Source of the DNA: a virus
Virus record (IMG/VR): IMGVR_UViG_3300020074_002410
Span: 1-23,234 of that record
Strand: one strand, 5' to 3'
DNA length: 23,234 nucleotides
The notes under the pieces are model-generated. The model was not told where the DNA came from, did no database searches, and worked only from the letters and a program-made list of their open reading frames with translations. Made by a program: the position numbers and the translations under genes. This document shows, piece by piece, positions 6,914 through 13,614 of the stretch (position 1 is its first letter; every line of letters starts with the position of its first letter).

Positions 6914-7528
6914 CTACAGGTTCAAGGTCTCAAACCACTCTTCCTCGAAGTCCTCCACCGGTTCGGGGACTCCCGAGTCGAACGAGATGGCCACCAGGTC
7001 TCCTCCCCCAAAGGCGGCCTGCGCGAGCTGATTGTTCGACCACTCTTCCTCGAAGTCTTCTAGTGGCTCAGGCACGCCCGTGTCGAACGAGATGGCCGTC
7101 AGGTCCCCTCCGGTGAAGGCCGCCTGGGCAAACTGGTTGTTCGACCATTCTTCCTCGAAGTCCTCTCGAGGTTCGGGTGTACCCGTGTCGAACAGGACCT
7201 GGAGCAAGTTCGAGGTGTCAAATGCTGTCAGGGCCTGGTGGTTGTACGGCGGCCCCGATCCCGTGGGATCACCCCAGGAGACCTCGAAGTCTTCCCGTGG
7301 GCGCGTGCCTCCCTCGAACAGGACCTGCACCAGATCGAGGGTGTCGAAGGCAGACTGCCATCCCGTGGCCCACCCGTTGTCGAAGTCTTCCCAGGGGAAC
7401 AGCTCGCCAGGATCTCCGTCGAAGATCACGGCCTCTTCCGTGCCCGTGTCCTGGGTGTCATACCAGGCATCGGCATGCCCCTCGGAGGCGCCGATGACTT
7501 CAAAGCTGGGGTTCTGGAGATCGGGCAT
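6914..7528 (-). CDS. Acidic repeat protein with five EDF-x3-W motifs
   Basis: This 204-residue, strongly acidic protein is built of repeats. The EDF-x3-W motif occurs at residues 47, 79, 122, 157 and 192, giving spacings of 32, 43, 35 and 35. The last two full units are nearly identical (SNNQ-x-AQAAF-x-GGDL and then ISFD-x-GVPEP), differing at only a few positions. The N-terminus (NPSFEVIGASEGHADAWYD) resembles the first strand of carbohydrate-binding modules found in surface proteins. It is encoded between the gpJ-like gene and the lectin-like gene, with AGGA about 10 nt before the ATG. A decoration, spacer or adhesin role at the baseplate edge is plausible. No enzyme motif is seen. Confidence 0.7.
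   Translation of the reverse strand: MPDLQNPSFEVIGASEGHADAWYDTQDTGTEEAVIFDGDPGELFPWEDFDNGWATGWQSAFDTLDLVQVLFEGGTRPREDFEVSWGDPTGSGPPYNHQALTAFDTSNLLQVLFDTGTPEPREDFEEEWSNNQFAQAAFTGGDLTAISFDTGVPEPLEDFEEEWSNNQLAQAAFGGGDLVAISFDSGVPEPVEDFEEEWFETLNL
6956..7165 (-). repeat. Tandem 105-bp coding repeats
   Basis: Two adjacent 105-bp units (7061-7165 and 6956-7060) encode the 35-residue repeats that begin at residues 122 and 157 of the acidic repeat protein. A third, truncated unit starts at 6955 with the final EDFEEEW. The units are highly similar at base level, including GAACGAGATGGCC (plus-strand reading), which points to recent duplication. Older, diverged units lie upstream in the same gene. Confidence 0.75.
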
Positions 7529-7551
7529 AGTGGGTTTTCCTGGGATCCCCG

Positions 7552-9117
7552 TTACATCAGGATTCCTCCGTTATCCATGTCATACAGGGATATAGTGGAA
7601 AGCCGGGGGAACTCCTTGGCCAGCAGGGTCACGTCGCTCCGGTTCCCGCCGAGGAGCAGACCGTCCACGGCCGGGGAAATCTTCCGCACCCCGACGGTGT
7701 CCTTGATCGCGTCGAACACGTCGGACCAGGCGATGGTGTAGTCCGGATTCCCGTCCGCTCCGATCAGGCGGCAGCCGAAGTCCACCCGCGTGTTCAACGC
7801 GCCGTTCGCGTCGGCGACGGCGAAGAAGTCCTGGAGGGACCGGGTCACGTTGGTCTTGACCTGGGCCGCCGTGTAGCCGGACGCCTTGTACAGCTTGCAG
7901 GCGACCGTGATGTCCTTGAACGCGCCGGTCAGCACGGTGACGTCCACGCCCATCAGGGCCTCGAAGCCGCCGTCCTCGGCGAGCAGGTCCTGCACCTCGC
8001 TGATCTGCGTTGCCGTCGGGGAGGCCGGGGAGAAGGATCCGGAGGCGTACTGCGCTCCCTCGGCCACGAGGTACAGGTAGGCGCTGTCCTCCTGCACCGT
8101 CGCGTCGTCCTCGGAGGTCACGCACAGCGCCCGGACCACGCCGGCCACCGTGGTCGCGGCGTACTCGGCGTCGTTCTCGTTCACGGTCCGGGCGAGGGTC
8201 CGGTAGCCCAGCGGGCCGCGCACCCGGGCTTCCTCCACGGACATCTGATCGTCTCCGGCGGACGAGGCCTGCGCGTTGGTCAGGACCAGGTTCACCGGGT
8301 TGCCGTTCACATCGTAGATGGAGTCCAGGATCTGCCAGGACGCCCCGATGGACACGGCGCCGGTGCGCCCACCGCCCGTCTTGTAGGATATCGTGACCGT
8401 TCCTCGAGGGACGGCCCCGTACACGGAGCTCCCGAACAGGACGTGCCCGTACCCGTAGTTGTCCACGATGAGGATGAACCCCAGCGTGTCCGGGGTCATC
8501 TCTAGGAAGCTCTGGTACTTCTGTCCCTGCACGTTGCGATTGGAGTACGTCCCGTTCCCGGCCACGACCTGGATGGTGTCCTTGATGTAGGGAGCGTAGG
8601 ACAGCCGGACGTGCCAGTTGCTCTCCTCCGTGGACTGGATGGACTCTTGCTGCGCCTCGGCGTTCTCCATCAGGGCCGTGACCGTGGTGTTCCCCGTGGC
8701 CAGGGTGGCCGCCACGGCAACCCGGTAGATCACCGAGCCGGCCTTGGCCCGCGTGCCCACCGGGATGGAGATGTCCTTCGTGTGGGTTCCACCCCCGGCC
8801 AGGGTGAAGACCCCGGTGACCGTGGGGGCCTCGGCATCGCCCATCTCGAAGCCGTAGGGCCGGCCCATCCGGATGGCCGCTAGGCGATCGGTCACGAGGC
8901 TCCAGGAAAGCTGGCGCACGAGCTCCCGGGAGTTCTCCACGGCCCCGGATACCAGGAGGCCCATGCCCTCGAGGATCAGGTTCTCCGGGTAGGCGATGGA
9001 GAAGTCCCTCCACTGCGGGCGCACCTGGTTGAACAGGTACTGCAGCCGCTCCGTGAGCCCGATGCGGGACAGGTCGGTGAGGTCCAGGTCCTCGGTAGGC
9101 AGCAGGGGAAGTGGCAT
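7552..9117 (-). CDS. Baseplate J-like wedge protein
   Basis: This 521-residue protein is a member of the P2 gpJ / T4 gp6 baseplate family, which forms the wedge ring that carries the fibres and triggers sheath contraction. The N-terminal ~80 residues are helical (LTERLQYLFNQVRPQWRDF, then RELVRQLSWSLVTDRLAAIRMG). Then comes a beta domain with the typical IPVGTRAKAGSVIYRV motif near residues 119-134, a middle section with SVEEARVRGPLGYRTLARTVNENDAE-type sequence matching the conserved ARxxxP...RxVT/NxxD region of the family, and a C-terminal domain with FGCRLIGADGNPDYTIAWSDVFDAI. Length is within the usual range for larger gpJ-like proteins. Start ATG preceded by AAGG. It follows the gp25-like gene as in other contractile tails. 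Confidence 0.87.
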   Translation of the reverse strand: MPLPLLPTEDLDLTDLSRIGLTERLQYLFNQVRPQWRDFSIAYPENLILEGMGLLVSGAVENSRELVRQLSWSLVTDRLAAIRMGRPYGFEMGDAEAPTVTGVFTLAGGGTHTKDISIPVGTRAKAGSVIYRVAVAATLATGNTTVTALMENAEAQQESIQSTEESNWHVRLSYAPYIKDTIQVVAGNGTYSNRNVQGQKYQSFLEMTPDTLGFILIVDNYGYGHVLFGSSVYGAVPRGTVTISYKTGGGRTGAVSIGASWQILDSIYDVNGNPVNLVLTNAQASSAGDDQMSVEEARVRGPLGYRTLARTVNENDAEYAATTVAGVVRALCVTSEDDATVQEDSAYLYLVAEGAQYASGSFSPASPTATQISEVQDLLAEDGGFEALMGVDVTVLTGAFKDITVACKLYKASGYTAAQVKTNVTRSLQDFFAVADANGALNTRVDFGCRLIGADGNPDYTIAWSDVFDAIKDTVGVRKISPAVDGLLLGGNRSDVTLLAKEFPRLSTISLYDMDNGGILM

Positions 9118-9149
9118 CGTGGTACCTTAACCCTAACCTTACCCTCACG

Positions 9150-9560
9150 TCATCGGGACACGTCGGTCACCCGCGTGGCGGAGACCGCGTCCCCCGTGCC
9201 CAAGGATACCTGTGGGCTCCAGTGGATGTCCACTCTGAGCGTCTCGGATTCCAGGGGCCGGTAGCTCATGTCGGCCTCCACGGACTGGACGGAGACCTCG
9301 GGGAGGTAGGCGCGGGCTCCGCCCTCGATGTCGGCCTGGAGCTGGTCGGCCCGGGACTGGGAGATCCCCTGCGTCCGGCACTCCTCGTAGATGGTGCCGA
9401 AGCGAGGGTCCACCAGGAGCGCTCCCTTGGGAACCTCCACGAGCCGCTTGAGCCCTGCGTCCAGCCGCCAGGCCAGGCTGGCCCGGGTCCACCCGGCGCC
9501 GCCGCGCTGGAGAGGCCAGACGCAGTTCTCCCGGAGGTGGTTTGTGTCTCGAGCTGCCAT
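9150..9560 (-). CDS. gp25/gpW-like baseplate wedge protein
   Basis: This 136-residue protein is of the T4 gp25 / P2 gpW family, a small wedge component that helps initiate sheath polymerisation around the tube. Residues 38-65 (LKRLVEVPKGALLVDPRFGTIYEE) and the later DIEGGARAYLPEVSVQSVEAD correspond to the family pattern of a first helix, an R/D-F-G turn, and a helix and strand before the conserved EPRV-like segment. The strict EPR motif is not obvious and is replaced by YLPEV, so the copy is divergent. Position between hub/spike and gpJ supports the call. AAGGGAG lies about 9 nt before the ATG. Confidence 0.78.
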   Translation of the reverse strand: MAARDTNHLRENCVWPLQRGGAGWTRASLAWRLDAGLKRLVEVPKGALLVDPRFGTIYEECRTQGISQSRADQLQADIEGGARAYLPEVSVQSVEADMSYRPLESETLRVDIHWSPQVSLGTGDAVSATRVTDVSR

Positions 9561-9593
9561 CGGGATTCTCTCCCTTCTCGTCCGCCCGCTGGA

Positions 9594-10490
9594 TCAGAAG
9601 TTCACGAACGCGGGCGTGGTCCGGGTGTGCAGCTCCTGCCGCCCGATGATGGTCCCGACCGTGTTGTGTGCCAGGACCAGCGCGTTCCGCGCCTGGTTCA
9701 GGTTCTCGAAGAGATTCCCCATGGGCGGCAAGGGGCACTTCACGTGCTGCGGCCTCACCGGCGTGGTGAACCCTGGGAGCTCCGGCAAGGGCAGGCCCGT
9801 GCCCAGCAGGGCCACGGCCTTCCGGTTCCAGGTCTGCGCCTCCTGGTACATCTTGATGGCCTTCTTCAGGGACTCGGACGGGATGTACTCAATGAACATC
9901 TCGTTGAGCACGTCCGCCGCTGGCTGGATCAGAAGGAGCAGGGGCTGGATGTTCTTCACCAGGGCGTTGATCTCCGAGAACCCACAGTTGGCCGAGATCT
10001 GGAGCTCCAGGTCGTTGTACAGCAGGGCCTCTTCCCAGAGAGCGATGAGCCCCGTGATCCGCTTGTCGAGGTCCACGAACAGGGAGATGATCTCGTCGAT
10101 GACGCCGACTAGGTACTCCAGGACATCCAGGGCCATCGGGATGTAGGCGAGGGGCGGCACCCAGCCGAACAGGGTGATGATGGCTTTGGCCAGCTTCTTC
10201 AGGCACTGGAAGAGCTGCGTCGGGTCCGGGGGCAGGATGGACTTGGGCAAGGACATCATGCAGTCGTAGATGGCCTTGATCGCTTCGATGAGCTCCAGGA
10301 GCTGCTTGATGGGCGCCAGGGCGAGCTGGACGTTGTCCATCATCTGGGCGATGTACTCGCTCGGATCGGGGATCCGCCGGATGGCCGCCCGGGCCTTCTC
10401 CAGGATCCCGTAGGTCGGGATGTGCAGCTTCTCCGGGTCGGGCGGGAGCGACCAGGTGCTGCAACGGATGATGAGGGGACCCATGGGCAT
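9594..10490 (-). CDS. Hydrophobic helical protein between spike and gp25, function unknown
   Basis: This 298-residue protein matches no family I recognise. It is almost entirely helical and unusually hydrophobic. Residues 97-150 form a long hydrophobic stretch (KKLAKAIITLFGWVPP, then YIPMALDVLEYLVGVIDEI), and residues 178-192 form another (VKNIQPLLLLIQPAADV). The N-terminus is Pro-rich (SLPPDPEKLHIPTYGI), and the C-terminal third has a second Pro-rich linker (LPLPELPGFTTP) followed by a polar helix. Its place between the spike gene and the gp25-like gene is normally held by PAAR-like tips or baseplate components. It could be a baseplate plug, a tip-associated protein or a membrane-inserting factor released on injection. 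The start and reading frame are well supported by position (27 nt after the spike stop); the ribosome site is weak. Confidence 0.65.
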   Translation of the reverse strand: MPMGPLIIRCSTWSLPPDPEKLHIPTYGILEKARAAIRRIPDPSEYIAQMMDNVQLALAPIKQLLELIEAIKAIYDCMMSLPKSILPPDPTQLFQCLKKLAKAIITLFGWVPPLAYIPMALDVLEYLVGVIDEIISLFVDLDKRITGLIALWEEALLYNDLELQISANCGFSEINALVKNIQPLLLLIQPAADVLNEMFIEYIPSESLKKAIKMYQEAQTWNRKAVALLGTGLPLPELPGFTTPVRPQHVKCPLPPMGNLFENLNQARNALVLAHNTVGTIIGRQELHTRTTPAFVNF

Positions 10491-10516
10491 GACAGGATAT
10501 CTCTCTGATCTTGATC

Positions 10517-11137
10517 CTAGATGTCGCTCTTCCCGAGGGAGCTCACCCGGCGTCCCTGGATGCGGACTTGGCCGTCCGCCGAGAGGTCCAGGAGCCCCTT
10601 GCTGTAGAGGAAGATGGCCGTGGCGGACTCGATCGTGATCACCTCGGAGTTCCCGTTGGGGCCAGACGCGGCGTCCAGCTCGATCACGGAGCCTCGCGTC
10701 TTGCTCTGGATCACGACGCGCCGGTCGTCGGCCTCGGAGACGACCATGACTTGCACCTTGTCATCCTCCCAGAGGACGGTGCGCTGCCTCGCCTTCTCCG
10801 GCGTGGCGCCCTGGGAAATCCCCGAGGGTCCGATCCGCACGCCCGCTTCCGTGCCGTAGTACCCGGTGTAGTACACGGCCTCGACGTGCTCCCCCCGGTA
10901 GACCCCGCCGATGAACTGGATCAGGACCTGCGCCCCTACCGGTGGTGGCGGGTACTGGGAGCCCTGTCCCTTTCCTCCAGCCCCAGGCCAGCCCATGGGC
11001 AGGATCGGGAAGGGCGTCTTGGGATCGTAGACCCCAGGGATGAAACACCAGACCCTGCCCGTCGCGGTGGCATCGTCGTTCTCCACGACCACGCCCCACA
11101 CGGGACCGAACAGGATATCGTCGAGGTTGCGGCTCAT
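10517..11137 (-). CDS. gpV-like baseplate spike (OB-fold)
   Basis: This 206-residue protein resembles the gpV / gp5 N-terminal OB-fold family that forms the trimeric central spike. Residues 8-90 carry the OB pattern: LFGPVWGVVVENDDATATGRVWCFIPG, then the GWPGAGGKGQGSQYPPPPVGAQVLIQFIGG stretch, where Pro-rich turn and VLIQF strand are typical. Residues 120-206 read as successive short strands (VQVMVVSEADDRRVVIQSK, then SEVITIESATAIFLYS, then LDLSADGQVRIQ), matching a beta-helix spike. It lacks the lysozyme domain of T4 gp5. AAGGA precedes the ATG by 9 nt. It follows the hub gene as in P2 and Mu-type tails. Confidence 0.8.
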   Translation of the reverse strand: MSRNLDDILFGPVWGVVVENDDATATGRVWCFIPGVYDPKTPFPILPMGWPGAGGKGQGSQYPPPPVGAQVLIQFIGGVYRGEHVEAVYYTGYYGTEAGVRIGPSGISQGATPEKARQRTVLWEDDKVQVMVVSEADDRRVVIQSKTRGSVIELDAASGPNGNSEVITIESATAIFLYSKGLLDLSADGQVRIQGRRVSSLGKSDI

Positions 11138-11164
11138 CTAGGTGATCCTTGTCTCGTCTCCGTC

Positions 11165-12568
11165 TTACCTCGCCCGGAGCGCGGGGGGCGCCTTCTCCGC
11201 GCGGTAGGCTCCAGGGTCTCCCTTCACGTACACGGTATCATAGGCGACCTTGCCCGTGCTATCCGTATATGCTTCGTCCCCGGTCAGGTAGGGCGCGGTC
11301 TTTCCCCCGGTGATCCCTGCCTTGGGGGGCTGCTTCAGGTGGAGCTGGCACCGGTAGTCCTCGCCCATGTACATGTGCCGGACCTCGTCGATGCGCCAGA
11401 CCCGATCCACGAACGGGGAGTTGGTGCCCTTGATCTGGACCAGGTATCCCGCGAGGAGTCGAGGATTGCCCACGGTCTCCACGTTCAGGACGAACGCGCG
11501 GAGGTGTCGATCCAGGAACCTGCGCTTGGCCTTCTCGCTCATGGTGGCCTGGGTTCCCGTGGACCAGAACTTATCCTCCCGGGAGAGGGCTTCCCAGGCG
11601 CTCGGGTTCTGCTGCCGGATCTTCTCGTAGACTATGTCCAGGTTCACGTCGGCCACGCCCCGGTCCAGGGCCGCGATGTCTCCGGTCAGCATGACGCGCA
11701 CGTCCGGGTTCCAGCCACGCCCCTTGATCGTGCGGGGCAGGGGAAGCCGGAAGTCCGCGTCGATGGAGAGACTGAGAATGTCGGGGCCGGCCCCGTAGGT
11801 GAACAGCTCCACGATCTCGTGCTTGGCCCCGGGCCAGGTGGACTGGTGAAAGTGGAACCCCTTGTCGTCGATCTTGTACACGTACCCGAGCTTGCGGGCC
11901 ATCATCTCGACGAACTGGCCATCCGTCATGCCCTCGGGGATCAGGACCTGGCCCCCTTGCACGGTGTCCGGGGCGTCCTGGATCTTCTGGTACTCCCGGT
12001 CGAAGCCGTTGCGCGTGGCAATCTCCTGGATCAACTGGCCAACGGTCCGTCCGGATACCTGCCTGGGGCCACTAGACTTCAGAAGGAAGTCCCGCCCGGC
12101 CAGGTCGCTCGTCGGGGGATAGCCCTTCTTGGCCCGTGGCTTCTTGGCCATGGACTCGGGAGGGACCCTGTTCTTCCAGGAGAGCTTGGTGGGCGACCCA
12201 CCCCCGGGCGCGTTCCGGTTCCTCCCGAAGTAGGTGAGCCTGCGCTCCCCCTCGCCGACCATGGGGTTCTCGACCCCGTACACGCCCACGCCTCCACGGG
12301 CCCTGTTGACGATGAAGGTCTTCCAGGGGAAAGCCCCGTCGAGATAGCCGATGCGGATCTGAACGACCAGGCCCGCCATGAGGGTCTCGACCTGCGTGAA
12401 CTGCCCGTCCCAGTTGTCTAGGACCCACTCGATGTGATCGAACTCCCGGGTCCGGTCTGTGTAGATCAAGGACAGGGTCCGATCCCGGAGCAAGCTCGGG
12501 TCGAGCTCCCCTCCCGGCACGGAGATGTGAAGCTGCCGGTTCCAGGTATCGAAGTCAGTGACCGGCAT
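11165..12568 (-). CDS. gp27/VgrG-like baseplate hub protein
   Basis: This 467-residue protein has the layout of gp27, P2 gpD and the N-terminal half of VgrG, the trimeric hub that adapts the sixfold tube to the threefold spike. It starts with MPVTDFDTWNRQLHIS and a tube-like beta barrel (residues ~10-110), followed by a Lys/Pro-rich linker (~145-165). A LysM-like/late-control segment (TVGQLIQEIATRNGF, then VLIPEGMTDGQFVEMMARKLGYVYKI) at about 190-250 is characteristic of phage late control D proteins. The C-terminal half returns to barrel strands (RVWRIDEVRHMYMGEDYRCQLHLKQ) near 405-430. Usual length for the family is 350-470. It sits between the LysM-like protein and the spike, as expected. 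Confidence 0.82.
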   Translation of the reverse strand: MPVTDFDTWNRQLHISVPGGELDPSLLRDRTLSLIYTDRTREFDHIEWVLDNWDGQFTQVETLMAGLVVQIRIGYLDGAFPWKTFIVNRARGGVGVYGVENPMVGEGERRLTYFGRNRNAPGGGSPTKLSWKNRVPPESMAKKPRAKKGYPPTSDLAGRDFLLKSSGPRQVSGRTVGQLIQEIATRNGFDREYQKIQDAPDTVQGGQVLIPEGMTDGQFVEMMARKLGYVYKIDDKGFHFHQSTWPGAKHEIVELFTYGAGPDILSLSIDADFRLPLPRTIKGRGWNPDVRVMLTGDIAALDRGVADVNLDIVYEKIRQQNPSAWEALSREDKFWSTGTQATMSEKAKRRFLDRHLRAFVLNVETVGNPRLLAGYLVQIKGTNSPFVDRVWRIDEVRHMYMGEDYRCQLHLKQPPKAGITGGKTAPYLTGDEAYTDSTGKVAYDTVYVKGDPGAYRAEKAPPALRAR

Positions 12569-12594
12569 CCGGGTGTCTCTCTACCTATATCTCC

Positions 12595-12981
12595 CTACAA
12601 CTGGGGATACTCCGCCAGGGAGTCTCCCAGGCCCACGGTTTCGATGTAGTCGATGGGGGGAATCAGCACCGTCCTTCCGGCAGGGATAGGCTCCAGCGGG
12701 TCCAGGATGGGGAAGGGCTGGAACTGTTGGATGGCCAGCGCCCGGGATACCGGGTCCCGATAGAACCGGCGGTAGTACCGGGAAGCCAAGTGGTAGACCG
12801 TGTCCGACCCGCTGGAGACGTGCTGCACGACGCCCGGGATATCGAGATAGGGCAGTCTCTCGGGGAGCGTCAGGTGGAGCACCCCCGTGGCTTCCTTCAG
12901 GTACGCGCGGCCATGCCGGGCGAAGCCGGGGAGGATCACGCCCAGGGAGGTCACTTCGAGGGAATCCAGGGGGGTTGCCAT
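12595..12981 (-). CDS. LysM-like baseplate protein
   Basis: This 128-residue protein has an N-terminal beta segment (residues 1-50) and a LysM-like module at about 52-108: a VQHVSSGSDTVYHLASRYYRRFYRD opening, where D-T-V-Y-x-L-A-S-R-Y-Y replaces the usual D-T-L-x-x-I-A, and an IPAGRTVLIPP ending that matches the family's I-x-x-G-x-x-L-x-I-P. In contractile tails such proteins (T4 gp53-like, Afp7-like) link wedges to the hub rather than bind peptidoglycan. It follows the CIS-tube-like gene by 6 nt. Confidence in the LysM-like fold is good; the wedge role is inferred from position. Confidence 0.72.
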   Translation of the reverse strand: MATPLDSLEVTSLGVILPGFARHGRAYLKEATGVLHLTLPERLPYLDIPGVVQHVSSGSDTVYHLASRYYRRFYRDPVSRALAIQQFQPFPILDPLEPIPAGRTVLIPPIDYIETVGLGDSLAEYPQL

Positions 12982-12987
12982 CTACCG

Positions 12988-13611
12988 TTATTCCTCGTTG
13001 ATGTGCACGCCCCCGGGCAGATCACTCACGGGCATGTCATGGTCCCCCACGTCGCCCACCGTCGTGTTGTACAGGCTGTCCCCCAGCATGCCCCTTCCCT
13101 CATTGAACCGGTGATCCTGCCAGGTCTTGAAGTCCTTCCGGATCTCGACGAGGTTCACCTGAACGGAGGCCACGACCGTCCGCAGGTCCACGTTGAAGCG
13201 GGACCTGTTCGTGCTCCAATCCAGGACGATGACGTTCTTGGTCCGCGTGCGAGGCCAGAGGAGTCGCAGGATAGGCGGGGCCTTTCCTAGCGAACGGGGG
13301 AACACGCATCCCTCGAGCCAGGAGATGGCATCCTCGATGAACAGGTTTCCCATCTTGTGGAAGGCATAGAGGTACTGTGAGAAATAGATTTCCACCGAGA
13401 ACCGCTCTGCCCGCGTGTACCCGGATTGGATGATAGGCGAGCTCCATCCCACGGGCTGCAGCTCGCCGATCACTTGACCGCCCGTGCCCTGGAGAACCGT
13501 CGGGTTGCACAGGCACTCCAGCTTGTTCGACGGGAGATCCACGTCGATGAACTGCACTCGCGCCAGCGCTCGGGTCGGATCGTACTGGAACTTGCCGTTC
13601 GGATCGGCCAC
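12988..13611 (-). CDS. CIS-tube-like tail hub/tube-initiator protein
   Basis: This 207-residue protein resembles the contractile-injection-system tube protein family (CIS_tube), placed beside the tube initiator in eCIS and myophage clusters. Seen here are an ARVQFIDVDLPSNKLECLCNPT strand pair, GWSSPIIQSGYTRAERFSVEIYFSQ (the W-x-x-P...R-x-x-F-x-V/I-x-x-F pattern), then PPILRLLWPRTRTKNVIVLDW and a final FNVDLRTVVASVQVNLVEIRKDF, matching the closing strand pattern of that family. The start is GTG at 13611, with AGGAG 6 nt upstream; the previous gene stops 3 nt earlier. It probably forms a ring at the base of the tube around the hub. Confidence 0.75.
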   Translation of the reverse strand: MADPNGKFQYDPTRALARVQFIDVDLPSNKLECLCNPTVLQGTGGQVIGELQPVGWSSPIIQSGYTRAERFSVEIYFSQYLYAFHKMGNLFIEDAISWLEGCVFPRSLGKAPPILRLLWPRTRTKNVIVLDWSTNRSRFNVDLRTVVASVQVNLVEIRKDFKTWQDHRFNEGRGMLGDSLYNTTVGDVGDHDMPVSDLPGGVHINEE

Positions 13612-13614
13612 GAG

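Noticed and set aside
9122-9146. Telomere-like run (GGTTAGGGTTAAGG on the minus strand) between the gp25-like and gpJ-like genes
   Set aside because: Only about two irregular units, and the AAGG part acts as a ribosome site for the gpJ-like gene; chance is the simplest explanation.
10511-12421. Long plus-strand open frame opposite spike and hub genes
   Set aside because: Composition is typical of an antisense shadow of GC-rich codons, and the minus-strand genes have family motifs and ribosome sites.
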